Counted from the first letter of the stretch, positions 52,501 to 59,200 are shown. The stretch is DNA of 64,000 bases from Alentia gelatinosa (GCA_950022655.1 OX465579.1:141632913-141696912), one strand, 5' to 3'. Made by a program: numbers and translations. Notes: generated by a model not told the origin, from the letters alone.

Positions 52501-55500
52501 TGATCCTGAAGTCACCGTGGAGATGCTAAAAAGGACTAGTAAGAGCAACTTAGGTTTTTTCATAATGTAGATTTCATTGCTAAGTTTATTCCAACCTCCT
52601 GGATAAGAATATTAGCTTTTAGGATAACAATATTAACTTTTTATTGTTATTATATTATTTACTATGTTCAGGGAACCATGAAGGACCTTTCATTCTATTC
52701 CTTTCGATCTCCAATAAACTTATTCACTTTCCAAACCAAATTTTGGAATATAATAATATAAGCCTAAATTACGATGCGTGATAGAAACCCCTGTGTGCGT
52801 TTTCTTCGAATAGTCGGCCTTTCACTTTAAATCCAACTGACTGTGACGCCTTCTGGTTTACTACAGCGCACTATGAGGACATGGAGGAGACGGACCATCG
52901 GGTGAAGATGCTGTGGGACGCACTCGGCCGCTTCTCTAACGAGGACCGCAGCCGCTTCCTGCGTTTTGTGACTGGCCGCCGTCGGCTGCCCGCCCCCTTG
53001 TACATCTGCTGTGAGAAGGGGTATGTGTTTGTTGCCTTGCATGTTCCTTGGTGGTCGACTTGGTCATTTATACCTGTGTTTCACTAATGTTATCCCGCTT
53101 AACGGAGACTCGCTGCTGGGTTATGGTGTGCCGACAAGTGATTCTATGAAACATGTTTGATGCAACATAGTTTATTTGAAATTGTTATACATGTATTTAG
53201 GTTTTAGGTTCAACAACTAGAAATGATCACTTTTACTTTATTCTGAATCCTATTAAGGGGGGGAAAGACAGTTTAGCCTCCCTTAGGTTAGTCTATGAAA
53301 GCCTATTTAGAGAAGGAAATTTAAAAAAAAAAGATAAACGAGCTTCTGCTTCATAGCAAGTATGTGATCCTCAAGGGAAGGTGAAAAGGTAAAAATGTTG
53401 CCAAAATATGATTCACTTTTCCATTGTTTCTGGACAGGTTTTGAGTTATCCATAAAAGTATTCATCCAAAGTTCTTGAAAGTTTGATCCCCATCCCACTC
53501 TCAATAATGTACGCAATAGAACAAAGAAGGGTCATACGCAAAATTTCCAAAGTTTTTCACCCCCTCTTTATGGTTATTGCAATTGTTACTTTTTCTGTTG
53601 TCTTTTTCTTTTCATATTGTATAATTTTACTGGAGGGGGCTTATTCCCACCCAGTGACCCGGAAAATCATATTGTCCAACTCTATAACAGAAATCAAGAT
53701 TGTCCCTTGAAATGTTAGATGCAGGGCGAAGTCGTTGTATTAAAAAATCGATACCCAATTTAAACAAATATATATGTATGTACAAATATTTTTTATAAAA
53801 AGGGGGGGGGGCAGTATATACTAGGTATGATGGTTGGAACTTAACACCAGCTGAAAACATGGGCAACTCACAGGTTCCAAGTTTCACCACTAGATGGCAA
53901 TTCCTTTACTATTATATCTAGTCTTTTTAACGACCGATTGAGGCGCACAGGGCAGCTTGAGCCGTGAACCCGACGTCTGGTGAATGTTGGCCGCACTACA
54001 GGCTATACCATATCAACCATAGAGCCTCCTAGTGAGAATGGGGTGAGCAAGTATAGCTTGGCAACCAACCCCTTTCTCCGCTGAGCTACGATATCGGGGT
54101 TGGTCGGGTTAAATCCCACAAGGCATCTCTCTGTGTTCGCGTCAAACTAAGTAATTTTCTTCTTTAAAAGCAGAAATACTTGGTGAAAAATATTCATAGT
54201 TATCAGACTGATAATGGATCAAGCTTTATGTTCATTTTATCTTGAAAAAAGAAGACACAGGAAAGTAAATAGGAAAATGGAAAATTGGCTTCGAGTTTAT
54301 GATATAGCAGTACGAAAAATCTGTTAGGAGAGTAACAAATAGGTCCCGCTACTGGGTGAAGGCAGCCGCTTACTTAACCCGACCACAGCTAACTTTGTGT
54401 AGCTCTGGTTGCCAGTGTAACAGCAGTAAAGCTGCCTAGTTCATGAAATTCCTCTGGGAGGCAGATTTTCCTGTTATTGGTGTCCTCCTAGATAAGAATA
54501 TTAGCTTTTAGGATAACAAGTTTAACTTTTTATTGTTTTCATATTATTTACAATATTCAGGGAACCGTGAAATATAGGTTGTTTTCCTGTTTGAATGTCT
54601 ACCAACAGTATAACGACTTTCCCTGGAATTGAATCTTTATATTATGGGGTAATTACATAGAGCATTGCATACGGTGGCGTATAGAACTCAACCCGTCCAA
54701 TGGTTCTATAATATTGAGTCGTTACCAGTCAATCTCCGAGACCTTTTTTTTTTCAATTCATGAATATCTGCCGCCCATTTCGCTCCCCATTGTCTTTTAT
54801 TTGTCTGTTTTTCTATTCATGTTATTTGTTTTCAGAGAGGCGGTCGATGCGTTGCCGGAATCATCAACGTGTTCAAACACTCTCTACCTCCCGTTGTATT
54901 CCAGGTAGGTGATTGTTTGTTACTTCATCAGTATACGCTTAGCTAAAATAATAATACGGGCATAATGCCATAATTTGTCAAAAGTAGCGATATCAATATG
55001 TTAATGTGGTTTCAGCAGGTGAGCATGTCGGACAATTTGGCTCGAAAATGGAAACCCATGTCATTTTCATAAAATACGAATATAATAATCTCTGAGTGTT
55101 GTAGTGCACATATCTATCTTAAAAATTGGGGGTCACCATGCTAGTTTTTGATTTAGAGATCAGTATTATGATAATCTTATAAAGAATATACAGAAATTCT
55201 AAAAGAAAATAGTTGTATGAGTACTAAACATTTAAGTTTTAAAAACCATAGGGCACCTTCCGTGTATTTAAAAGAATTGAATAAAACCATATTCTATAAT
55301 ACATTTCCTATGTAAATCAAGAAAATGTAAATTGGCTTATTTTACTCATCAAAATTTGATAAACTGGACAAAATATTAAATTTGCTCATTTACAATTAGA
55401 ATGAATCAGAAAGAACCATTTTTGACTGATAATTGCCATTATTCAAAAGTCACCAGGTGACGCCTCCATAAATTGAAGGATATGCCTTTAATGCGTTTGC

Positions 55501-56152
55501 GAAGGGAGGATTATGTTTTATTTCAAAGATGTTTTCCATATGTCACGAAGTGGTTTATGAATTGATAGCATTCTCTCTGTGTTCTTTTATGTTTAAATTT
55601 CATAATAGGTGAGAATCATCGGCTGTAGGTGGAAGGTTTTTACCTTGTCCTCTGAAAACTCTGATAATCAGACTGGAATATTTGTGCTCGGCCTATTCAC
55701 GTCGTTACAGCTACTTATACTCATAACCACATTTCGCCTAACACCAAAAATAAACATGTTACACCATTACAAGCATCTCAATCGCACCAGGTGCATTATG
55801 CATCATCCCTCGTCCCCTTCTCCTATTTACCAATCTTTTCTCCAATATGGGCCACAGTGTATGGCAACAGCAGCCTGGTGATACAGGAGACTTATTACTG
55901 CCTGTCCGCTTATCTAGATAACTACCGCCTTTATTTAGGTGTTTCAACCACCGTAATGAAGTTGATATATTTACATGTATTAGAGTTTCCAAAAAGCTAG
56001 CAGTCCGTATTGCAGTATACACAGGATTGTCCCGGATTTTACTGAATTTCTATTCGTTGATTTTTGACAGCGTTAAGATCGCGGAAGAGAAGCTTCGCTA
56101 CGCGGCCTACAACTGCATCGCCATTGATACAGACATGAATCCTTGGGAATAA
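1734..56152 (+). CDS. HECTD3: HECTD3-type HECT E3 ubiquitin ligase, C-terminal part (8 exons)
   Basis: HECT ligases take ubiquitin from an E2 onto a C-lobe cysteine and pass it to substrate. Eight exons (1734-1902, 2322-2444, 2790-2879, 8115-8324, 52409-52538, 52867-53020, 54836-54904, 56071-56152) join with matching phases into about 341 residues, the size of a whole HECT domain. Landmarks in order: [91 protein letters not shown], the catalytic-loop [15 protein letters not shown] and the terminal [20 protein letters not shown]. These match vertebrate HECTD3 by eye across every exon junction. The N-terminal region lies outside the window. All junctions are GT-AG. The oddity is the 44,084-bp intron between exons 4 and 5, which holds an antisense gene. 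No frameshift or stop was seen, so the gene looks functional. Confidence 0.93.
2322..2444 (+). CDS. HECTD3: HECTD3 exon: HECT N-lobe
   Basis: The acceptor is tttgcag and the donor ctg|gtaaga; the exon is phase 0 at both ends. It encodes [18 protein letters not shown] and then [19 protein letters not shown], the conserved HECT helix with the GxLxGxALRG-like pattern. Confidence 0.93.
2790..2879 (+). CDS. HECTD3: HECTD3 exon: HECT N-lobe
   Basis: The acceptor is tactgcag and the donor gag|gtaaga; the exon is phase 0 at both ends. It encodes [20 protein letters not shown] followed by MTIDEAE, continuous with the flanking exons relative to vertebrate HECTD3. Confidence 0.92.
3323..4210. repeat. 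Dispersed repeat copies with inverted arms
   Basis: A 30-bp motif beginning ggcacccgttgcggttcaat occurs at 3361-3390, inverted at 3645-3674 and direct again at 4115-4144. A second motif, cacccgrcgasagtagtgta, occurs near 3324, 3426 and 4191. The 3361 and 3645 copies face each other around the (TCCC)n tract. This is a local repeat family of unknown class. Confidence 0.8.
3471..3644. repeat. (TCCC)n microsatellite
   Basis: About 43 uninterrupted TCCC units. It lies between the 30-bp inverted arms at 3361-3390 and 3645-3674, so it occupies the loop of a potential foldback. Confidence 0.99.
5912..6048. repeat. 17-bp tandem array, unit ggggtcaccccgcttta
   Basis: About eight units of a 17-bp sequence follow one another, with minor changes (tca to aca, one gggccc variant). 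Each unit contains the near-palindrome ggggtcacccc. The unit is derived from the terminal sequence of the surrounding transposon, so the array looks like an expansion of its own end. Confidence 0.9.
7090..7355 (-). pseudogene. Decayed acidic N-terminus of a transposon protein
   Basis: On the minus strand a start in good context (accATGG) opens a frame reading MEGSPYS, stop, [18 protein letters not shown], then after another stop [20 protein letters not shown] and LPLNWT before a further stop. A Glu/Asp/Ser-rich leader is common at the N-terminus of cut-and-paste transposases, piggyBac-like ones included, but I cannot assign the family. At least three in-frame stops show it is dead. It lies inside the TA-flanked element. 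Confidence 0.45.
7721..8060. repeat. Dispersed repeat copy 1 with a long hairpin
   Basis: It opens with ccatgccgtatatactgtaa, carries taaaaatact and the block cgttgactaaaatattagtt, and ends in the hairpin at 7917-8041. The same blocks recur at about 8536-9263 and 9357-9480, so at least three copies or fragments of one family lie within 1.8 kb. It abuts the right end of the pogo-like element and stops about 55 bp before a HECTD3 exon. Confidence 0.75.
7917..8041. repeat. Hairpin element, family A copy 1
   Basis: Arms of about 61 bp meet at a 2-bp centre. The left arm starts agaacgacctaccatgctgt and the inner stem is attacggttcgtacggaac against its complement. A few mismatches occur in the outer part. 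The family recurs at 9146-9263 and 17494-17642. Confidence 0.9.
8115..8324 (+). CDS. HECTD3: HECTD3 exon: HECT N-lobe
   Basis: The acceptor is gttgttgcag and the donor cag|gtaagg; the exon is phase 0 at both ends. It encodes [20 protein letters not shown], then the beta-rich part with [30 protein letters not shown] and TECAEQ. The next exon ([12 protein letters not shown]) lies 44 kb away. Confidence 0.93.
8536..9263. repeat. Dispersed repeat copy 2
   Basis: The left part (from about 8536: cccgtgccgtatttattgta, then taaaaatactgtacggaaca) and the right part (from about 9090: ggaacactgttccgtacacg, then the hairpin at 9146-9263) match copy 1. About 430 bp of unrelated sequence separates the halves. 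A shorter copy lacking the hairpin is at 9357-9480. Confidence 0.7.
9146..9263. repeat. Hairpin element, family A copy 2
   Basis: The left arm ataacgacctaccatgcttg and following sequence through ctcgatgataat pairs with attatcatctcgttttgcag and following sequence through caggtcgttctat. It has the same outer sequence as the 7917 and 17494 hairpins but a different, degenerate core. Confidence 0.88.
9542..9689. repeat. Near-perfect 148-bp palindrome
   Basis: The left arm tacaatattaccatgatttc and following sequence pairs with gaaattatggtaatgttgta. The inner stem aatactcc...ggagtatt leaves a loop of only about 12 bases. The outer sequence differs from the 7917 family, so this is a separate foldback type. 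Confidence 0.93.
10118..10172. repeat. Short hairpin
   Basis: Sequence around gccataatcgtcactc is followed by the complementary gatgacgattggggc. It resembles the layout of the 17979-18106 foldback (cactcgttt edge, tgccat..., cttcg...ctcg core) and may be a degraded relative. Confidence 0.5.
10897..11250 (+). pseudogene. hAT-like transposase remnant
   Basis: A frame with SSEDEEF...[23 protein letters not shown] sequence, then [30 protein letters not shown] and [11 protein letters not shown], followed in frame by a stop and then [10 protein letters not shown] and [11 protein letters not shown] DxxNxNK block followed by a C-N-x-H-x-x-H-x-A-F-x-K-G-L pattern is what I recognise from hAT-type transposases of invertebrates. 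Both ends are missing and an in-frame TGA interrupts it, so it is a dead fragment. Confidence 0.55.
11371..11608. repeat. 238-bp element with about 38-bp inverted ends
   Basis: The left arm ctctcataagatatcacact and following sequence (11371-11408) pairs with acagaataccacttagagag and following sequence (11571-11608) with very few mismatches. The right arm runs directly into the tRNA-like head of the SINE at 11607, so the arm may be part of the SINE duplicated in inverse orientation, or a foldback inserted at its head. Confidence 0.8.
11607..11893 (+). mobile_element. tRNA-derived SINE
   Basis: The head gtggttagctcagtggtaaa has the form of a Pol III A box (TRGCTCAGTGG), and gattcaagtccc 37 bases further on has the form of a B box. 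The 3' end is agtctaatttaacaaattgg, then acgttaaactacccgaacaa. The same tail without the head recurs at 24135-24180, which marks it as the retroposition end. I could not find a clear target duplication for this copy. This is a short retroposon relying on a LINE in trans, not a functional tRNA. Confidence 0.72.
14040..14327. repeat. 288-bp foldback element
   Basis: The outer arm gtgtaacgaccaaatat (14040-14056) pairs with atatttggtcattacac (14311-14327). An inner arm with aacaagttcactcgacga (from about 14127) pairs with tcgtcgagtgaacttg (from about 14225). Intervening stretches are diverged but still partly complementary (taaatcgattgat against gtatcgattg). Confidence 0.85.
14643..14792. repeat. 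150-bp hairpin element
   Basis: The left arm taaaaacatagtgaaaacgc and following sequence through gcctatgaaatc pairs with gatttcatcggctacactca and following sequence through actgtgttttta. Inner gttct pairs extend the stem almost to the centre. Confidence 0.9.
15205..15260. repeat. Three tandem ccgtataccacag motifs
   Basis: The 13-mer ccgtataccacag occurs three times between about 15214 and 15259, with spacings near 20 bp, next to a diverged ccgtaaaccacgag at 15159. It is a minor tandem cluster of unknown origin. Confidence 0.7.
15774..15779 (-). terminator. Possible poly(A) signal of the GT31-like gene
   Basis: tttatt on the plus strand gives AATAAA on the minus strand, 467 bp beyond the stop codon. 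It is the nearest canonical hexamer I noticed; its use is unproven. Confidence 0.3.
16246..17092 (-). CDS. GT31-like gene, last exon: catalytic core and C-terminal membrane segment
   Basis: The acceptor is tttctctccccatag, read on the minus strand. Its first base completes an Arg codon with the AG left by the previous exon. It encodes DKAEQKEV, the nucleotide-sugar region with DDD, PEGPWVG, and the tail [20 protein letters not shown]. The frame stays open upstream to 17157, but those codons are intron. Stop is TGA at 16248-16246. Confidence 0.9.
16246..19180 (-). CDS. GT31 beta-1,3-glycosyltransferase-like, nested antisense gene (5' exon missing)
   Basis: GT31 enzymes transfer Gal or GlcNAc from UDP-sugars in the Golgi. 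Three exons (19180-18958, 18381-18205, 17092-16246) join in phase into 415 residues. The first holds a stem ending [14 protein letters not shown]. The second holds [25 protein letters not shown] and VFLLGAA. The third holds [17 protein letters not shown], the metal-binding DDD of [10 protein letters not shown] (codons 16921-16929) and [14 protein letters not shown]. The usual EDVxxG motif is PEGPWVG. Uniquely for what I know of the family, about 23 hydrophobic residues followed by RKKSK sit at the C-terminus (16288-16356). The first known exon begins with two bases of a split codon, so an upstream exon, presumably with the N-terminal signal anchor, remains unfound. Donor specificity and activity cannot be told from sequence. 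Confidence 0.88.
17494..17642. repeat. Hairpin element, family A copy 3
   Basis: The left arm atagaacgaccagaccatgc and following sequence pairs with a right arm ending cgagttttgtagcatgtaca then atcatggtgagtcgttata. The inner tacggaac...gttccgta stem matches copy 1. It lies between exons 2 and 3 of the GT31-like gene, inside its 1.1-kb intron. Confidence 0.88.
17835..17970. repeat. 136-bp element with 14-bp inverted ends
   Basis: attttatcctacccct at the left pairs with cggggtaggataaaat at the right. Inside is the smaller inverted pair tttatgtcac...gtgacataaa. It is also in the GT31 intron and directly adjoins the next foldback. Confidence 0.8.
17979..18106. repeat. 128-bp hairpin element
   Basis: The left arm cactcgtttgagtttgagct and following sequence pairs with the right arm ending aaactcagactcaaactcgt. 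The core gttggctccgtaatgtcac...gtgaaattatggagccaac is almost perfectly complementary. It ends about 100 bp from the GT31 middle exon. Confidence 0.88.
18205..18381 (-). CDS. GT31-like gene, middle exon
   Basis: The donor is GCCAG|GTGAGG. The acceptor ends ...TTCTGAAG and has a poor pyrimidine tract. The exon encodes YIINNPNLC, then [20 protein letters not shown] and [10 protein letters not shown], the standard GT31 start of the catalytic domain with the R-x-A-I-R-x-T-W signature. Both junctions regenerate Arg codons in phase. Confidence 0.9.
18676..18989. repeat. Diverged duplication spanning a GT31 splice donor
   Basis: A block at 18676-18757 (gtgtagagaatcagtactgt, caaggctgacctgtacagaa, agggttga) resembles 18914-18989 (gtaaggagtcagacttgttt, taaggctgacctgtatggat, agggttga). 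The second copy crosses the donor of exon 18958-19180. The first therefore carries a decoy CTGTACAG|GTCAGCC about 250 bp into the intron. Confidence 0.65.
18958..19180 (-). CDS. GT31-like gene, upstream (stem) exon
   Basis: The acceptor is CACTCTGGTTTTCAG and the donor CATACAG|GTCAGCC. The exon starts with two bases of a split codon. It encodes a Ser/Pro/charged stem and ends [15 protein letters not shown], which leads into the NPNLC of the next exon exactly as in GT31 proteins. There is an ATG just upstream (19197), but the strong acceptor makes internal splicing more likely. Confidence 0.82.
23486..23518. repeat. (TA)n-rich tract
   Basis: Alternating TA with a few interruptions follows a short gtgtgtgtgt run at 23464. 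Confidence 0.9.
24122..24193 (+). mobile_element. 46-bp 5'-truncated retroposon tail with 13-bp target duplication
   Basis: gtattgctggcca occurs at 24122-24134 and identically at 24181-24193. Between them is agtctaattgaaaaaattgg then acgttaaactacccaaacaa and acacaa. This equals the 3' end of the SINE at 11607-11893. Identical flanking direct repeats around a bare 3' tail are the signature of target-primed reverse transcription that stopped almost at once. Confidence 0.9.
27000..37500. other. Intron sequence without a supported gene
   Basis: Mostly AT-rich unique-looking DNA. Scattered short open frames (27.5-27.8, 28.3-28.7, 29.0-29.2, 32.5-32.9 and 35.3-35.6 kb) lack recognisable domains and paired splice sites. 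A (CTG)6 tract at 32615-32632 is the only short tandem repeat of note. Confidence 0.5.
32615..32632. repeat. (CTG)6 / (CAG)6 tract in a doubly open region
   Basis: Six pure CTG units lie in a stretch open on both strands. Plus reads poly-Leu after a good acceptor-like tract (tatatttccctcactcag). Minus reads six Gln between PADGQAPD and YGWLSEGN. Neither frame is recognisable. Confidence 0.6.
37560..38300. repeat. Degenerate minisatellite, about 49-bp unit
   Basis: The motif ggagtaagggtgatgcttgg followed by tgagtgaaggactgttaaat recurs roughly 14 times with many indels. The cleanest neighbouring copies, near 37975-38120, are 49 bp apart. Indels break every reading frame, so this array is not coding. 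Confidence 0.85.
40275..40566. repeat. (TA)n tract split by a TA-targeting element
   Basis: About 52 bp of TA dinucleotides lie left of the 40327-40502 element and about 64 bp right of it. Open frames that cross it (Ile-Tyr repeats) are by-products. Confidence 0.97.
40327..40502. mobile_element. 176-bp pogo/Tigger-like MITE
   Basis: The ends are cagaaccccgcctaacggac and, reverse-complemented, cagtagaaccccacgtaagc. Both sides run straight into TA repeats. It carries ccccgcgtaagcggaca tandem units, tcggaacgg and a tggcccggaacgaagggtgt block, all with counterparts in the 1.9-kb element at 5809-7718. It is a short internally deleted relative with no coding capacity. The left end lacks two bases of the terminal repeat. 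Confidence 0.82.
45403..45780. promoter_or_regulatory. CpG-rich patch with three TATAAA boxes
   Basis: CpG density rises sharply over about 350 bp compared with its surroundings. On the plus strand, gtataaac occurs three times with TATAAA at 45683, 45710 and 45733. This could be a core promoter or the edge of a repeat; no downstream exon was identified. Confidence 0.35.
45830..46120 (-). repeat. Decayed copies of the 54-bp minisatellite
   Basis: Blocks such as ggagggagaggtataattag and gaggtctgacttgactgaag, followed by aggtgtgggtgttgtaatac, match the 47.2-47.9 kb unit but with indels. On the minus strand parts still read [13 protein letters not shown] before a stop. It appears to be an older, eroded segment of the same array. 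Confidence 0.7.
46165..46222. repeat. 58-bp hairpin
   Basis: tcgggaataaaatgttgatg then tcttata pairs with tataagacatcgacatccac then tattcccga around a 2- to 4-bp centre. Further tcggga-type words are scattered from 46130 to 46680 and suggest a larger degraded repeat. Confidence 0.85.
47120..47905 (-). CDS. Possible mucin-like exon: 18-residue Pro/Ser/Thr/Asn repeats (hypothetical)
   Basis: Thirteen 54-bp units lie in exact register (anchors every 54 bp from 47233 to 47881) with no indel. One minus-strand frame is open through all of them, reading variants of [18 protein letters not shown], with N-H-T and N-I-T glycosylation sequons. After the last unit it continues [18 protein letters not shown] then LCTQPTFPF and a stop. 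The frame opens after a TGA near 47948 and has an acceptor-like ctgtccattacag at about 47906. No in-frame ATG precedes the array, so it would have to be an internal or last exon. Substitutions without frame damage favour coding; a young non-coding minisatellite with a period divisible by three is the alternative. No other exon was found. Confidence 0.35.
   Translation of the reverse strand, partial: TATTSVPPHSNHTPPSNITTTTPLPPYSNHTSPSNITTTTPVPPQSNHTSPSNITTTTPIPPHSNYSSLSNITTTTPIPPHSNYTSPSNIKNTTPIPPHSKHTSPSNIKNTTPIPPHSNHTSPSNNKNTTPMPPHSNHTSPSNIKNKTPIPPHSNHTSPSNITNTTPVPPHSKNTSPANVTPKTPVPHQSSHTSPFKITTMISVPPHSNYTSHSNITTTTSVPPHSSHTSPSNIINKPLCRPFCDRNSGICNLCTQPTFPF
47200..47910. repeat. 54-bp minisatellite, about 13 units
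   Basis: The unit contains gttggagggagaggtgtgat, then ttgaatgaggaggtatgggt and gttgtgtttttgat. Copies differ by roughly 5-20 percent by substitution only. Eroded copies lie 1.1 kb away at 45.8-46.1 kb. Confidence 0.97.
48300..50610. promoter_or_regulatory. CpG-rich region (48.3-48.6 and 49.3-50.6 kb)
   Basis: Two GC- and CpG-dense blocks stand out from AT-rich surroundings, and several frames are open simply from composition. On the minus strand, GGCACAG|GTAACG near 50135 is a good splice-donor match, so a 5' untranslated exon of an antisense transcript such as the GT31-like gene could start here. This is speculation; I see no coding sequence I can name. Confidence 0.3.
50610..52315. other. 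Intron sequence without a supported gene
   Basis: Moderately AT-rich. It contains a run of 13 G near 52161 and short open frames without recognisable content. Nothing else stands out before the duplicated splice acceptor. Confidence 0.6.
52320..52412 (+). repeat. Tandem duplication of a splice-acceptor region
   Basis: tataggtggtctgtgtttgg then tttcatgtgg (from 52320) is repeated as tataggtggtttgtgtgttt then ggtttcaggtgg (from 52381). The second copy is the acceptor of the exon at 52409. In the first copy the AG is AT, so it cannot serve as an acceptor at that point. Confidence 0.85.
52409..52538 (+). CDS. HECTD3: HECTD3 exon after the 44-kb intron
   Basis: The acceptor is ttggtttcag; the donor a|gtaaga leaves one base of a Thr codon. 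It encodes [20 protein letters not shown] then [20 protein letters not shown] and KRT, the most strongly conserved run of the HECTD3 HECT N-lobe. Confidence 0.95.
52595..52681. repeat. Intronic direct repeat, copy 1
   Basis: cctcctggataagaatatta through ttcagggaaccatgaa matches 54484-54570 over about 87 bp with only a few differences. The two copies are in neighbouring introns of the HECTD3 gene. Confidence 0.9.
52867..53020 (+). CDS. HECTD3: HECTD3 exon: HECT hinge region
   Basis: The acceptor is tttactacag; the donor aggg|gtatgt leaves two bases. It encodes [20 protein letters not shown] then [20 protein letters not shown] and [10 protein letters not shown]. The frame is restored only by splicing (a + cg and gg + a), which supports both junctions. 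Confidence 0.95.
53935..54130 (-). mobile_element. Possible tRNA-related SINE
   Basis: Read on the minus strand, gatatcgtagctcagcggag resembles a tRNA A box. The sequence ends ctcaatcggtcgttaaaaag ac, which recalls the gacgttaaac tail of the SINE at 11607. A B-box-like gggttcacggctc is present but too far downstream for a simple tRNA head. Confidence 0.4.
54484..54570. repeat. Intronic direct repeat, copy 2
   Basis: Matches 52595-52681 (cctcctagataagaatatta through ttcagggaaccgtgaa), 1.9 kb away in the next intron. Confidence 0.9.
54836..54904 (+). CDS. HECTD3: HECTD3 exon carrying the catalytic cysteine
   Basis: The acceptor is tttgttttcag; the donor tccag|gtaggt leaves two bases. It encodes [20 protein letters not shown] then YS. 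The Cys codon at 54870-54872 is the thioester-forming residue of the C-lobe by comparison with other HECT enzymes, which share the LP-x-(A/S)-x-T-C pattern. Confidence 0.95.
56071..56152 (+). CDS. HECTD3: HECTD3 last exon
   Basis: The acceptor is tttttgacag; the first base completes a Ser codon. It encodes [20 protein letters not shown] then DMNPWE and TAA. The ending parallels vertebrate HECTD3, with one residue fewer at the extreme C-terminus. Confidence 0.95.
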
Positions 56153-56250
56153 TGGCCTCCAGACACTCCCATACACCAAGTCTTAGATGTCATTCCTCCT
56201 GTGATTATCTACTAAGCGTTGAATACTATGGAACACAATGTAATCTATAT

Positions 56251-56256
56251 AATAAA
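56251..56256 (+). terminator. Poly(A) signal of the HECTD3-type gene
   Basis: AATAAA lies 98 bp after the stop codon, a typical distance for a short 3' UTR. Confidence 0.7.
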
Positions 56257-59200
56257 TTGATACTATAGACCGCAGTTACTCTGCCCATATGGCCCTTTAT
56301 AACTTTTTTTTTATGTCGGAAAGCTTGCCGTTGTAAAATCAATCTAATTTATATATTTATCTTCCCAATCGTAGATGTTCTTATTACATGTATCCACGGA
56401 GCTACTATTATCTTCAATTTCAACATTTTGAACATCTCGAAGAATGCATCTTTCGTTATATTTTAACCCAAAGGTCGCCCATGTTTTATTTCGATAGAAC
56501 CATTTATGTCAGGTACAGCTGGTAGATTTCCAATTTCACGTATATTCATACAAACAAGCTCTCGCATTCTAAAATGGATAAGGAATATGATTTTACATCC
56601 CAAAATCACATTTTGTAATTCACTGTGGAGTAATAGTTTTATTTTTCAAGATAACCTTTAAATGACTTATTTATCATCTATTCTATGGGCATTAAGCGAG
56701 TATTCAACCAACCAGGTGCAAGCCCCAGCTAGCGCCCACACAGGGGTCACTGGCAGAACGGGTGCGCTGCCAGCAATGAGGTGAAAGAATGTGGCCACTG
56801 CCCCCAGTGGCACCTGTCAGTCGCAAAGAGTTGAAACTGCCCCAGCGGTGTCCTGCAGAGCGCCGGCTCATATGTTCACAAACTCTGCTGCTCCACTAAG
56901 CCAGTTTCCTGTCTGGCGTTTGAAATACAAGCGCCTGTCCACACAAATTTAAGTAGTGCTATCTGCAAATACCCGCCAGCAAAAGCTGATTCAATAACTT
57001 TTGCCATCGGTAGAGTGAACCCGTTAGCGGAGGCCGAAAGTTTAGACTGTTTCGAAAATTTGGGCAGAATTTTAGAACCAGGGTGTGCTATACACATTCA
57101 TGTAATGTGTGCTATACACATTCATAACATCAACATTCATCTTTGTTTACCTTCATTAGTTTGTTAACCACAGTGTTTAGCGGAAAATTGACGAGCTGGC
57201 ATCATCCTGTTCAAATCCTACTGTCACCATCGAAGTGGAGACTATGCACTGCCGCACTCGCGTAATGGGTTTTGTGGAGCCGGAGCGATACAGTGTGAGG
57301 AGATACGTTCAATGGGGAATGAATGGGGAACAAACCTGGCACGGTATTGTGGCAAACTTCCACCAGGCGGCATGGCAGTAACATCATCCCGCTGCAGGTG
57401 CTTGACCGCCTGGCTAAGTGGAAGCGGTCGCTAGGTGCCCACACAGGCCCCGTATGGTTGTCGGCCAGCTGGTTTAAGGTAGGTCAATGGAAGAGCTCTG
57501 ACAACTCATACACTTTAAGCCGGCTGGTTGCCTGGCGGCAGGCACGTGTGACGGCTGAACGGTCTGCTGAAGGCCTAGTTTGTGGAATACTCGCTTTGGC
57601 TAACATGCGTCATGGCATTAAGTTAAACTTAGCCAAATGAAGAAGACTACAAACAGACAAGTCTTTATCTCTCTTATTAGGATCAATTAAACAGTCATGG
57701 TTCATAATAGCTATGTACCTTTGTTAATTACTGTTAATAAGTTTTCTAGTGTTAAATATCGCTTCTTGTAGCTATTCCTGTGGCTTAAAGTTTACAAAGG
57801 AAACTACTTAGGTGCCAAGTTAGACTGTGATCTATTAGTCCGATGGTAGTTTTCACACGTAAAATGATACTACGCGTACCCGGCAACATAGGCTGGTGAA
57901 ATGCACAGCATATTCACAAATTGATGTGATTCTCTTGCGATATTGTACTTGTGCTAGAATTCAAAACTTAGAGAACGCAAAGATATATCTTGTTTTAAAC
58001 TTATCGATGTATGCTTTTGATTAATGATTTTGTAATATAATACACTATCATTGCAATTATAACTTCCTTTTTGGAACAGCATGAAGCTAATAGAGAAGTA
58101 ATATGGATACAATTGTAAAGAAAAGAAGGTGCAGGTGGCCAATGAAAAAGTGAGAGTACTAGCAGATGTAAATGAAAGATCCAGAAAGATGACGTTGTTC
58201 TTGATATGTATTCACTTGAACGATAAAGAATATTTGTAACAAATTGAATTACACATGGGAAAAGTGTTGCATTCCCCTAAAACTGCATGCTTTTAAATAT
58301 CCAGTATGTTGTACCACCCTCATGTGCTGTTATTCCGACTTCATACTACTAGATAATCCCTAATCGTGGCACATCAATCTACAAGTATGCCAGCTCTAAT
58401 AATTTAGCATTTATCGAGTATAATAAGTCATCCTAACTCAGTATAGGACAGGAACTGTTCTAAAATTAAGGAATTGATGTACACGTATTGTAGTTTTAAC
58501 CCTTGCCTACTTTAGACTTTTGGAAAGCATAGTAATTCAATGTTAAATTCAATGCCAAGATTTCACTTGTCAGAATATACATTGTATATGAATCGCTTAT
58601 GTAAAACGCAACTTTCTTGTTTGAAAAGTCATGAAAGAGAAATCAGTTTAGTATTCAACCCACTGTTAGACAATTAGGATTCGCTGATGCCATTTGCATG
58701 TTTTCACTATCACCTTAATATCAGTGGACAGACTCCCAAATACTCCGAAAAAAGCTGCAACCGGATTTAACCGTATGAAATAGACTTCCAAGACGTTCTT
58801 TATGTAACACCAAATATAACCTTTATCATCTCAGATGTCGCACCATTCTGTAAGTGGTAATGCATTTGACATAGCCTGATCAGATTGTACTTGTTGGAAT
58901 GAGAAATGCATTTACTTGTATTTGATAAAAACGAAATAATTCCCAAATTATGAATTTCCCTTTAGAAAATAGAAACCTTTAAATGAAACAGTGCATTGGA
59001 CACATTGCGATTCCCACTTTTTGATTATCACATGTTGCTACGTTCACAAGTACTTTGCCCGGTATGCTCAATAAATTGTCACTCAATCAAATGATTTGAC
59101 TTCTTTTCGTAATGTGTCTAAGAATAAGTTATTCATTGTTAGACATATTAATGCTCCAATCTGACTTTATACCTTCGCTCAACTTCATATGTGCTGCATC

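Noticed and set aside
57211..57640. Overlapping open frames on both strands in a GC-richer patch
   Set aside because: No recognisable domain, no splice context; possibly old transposon sequence.
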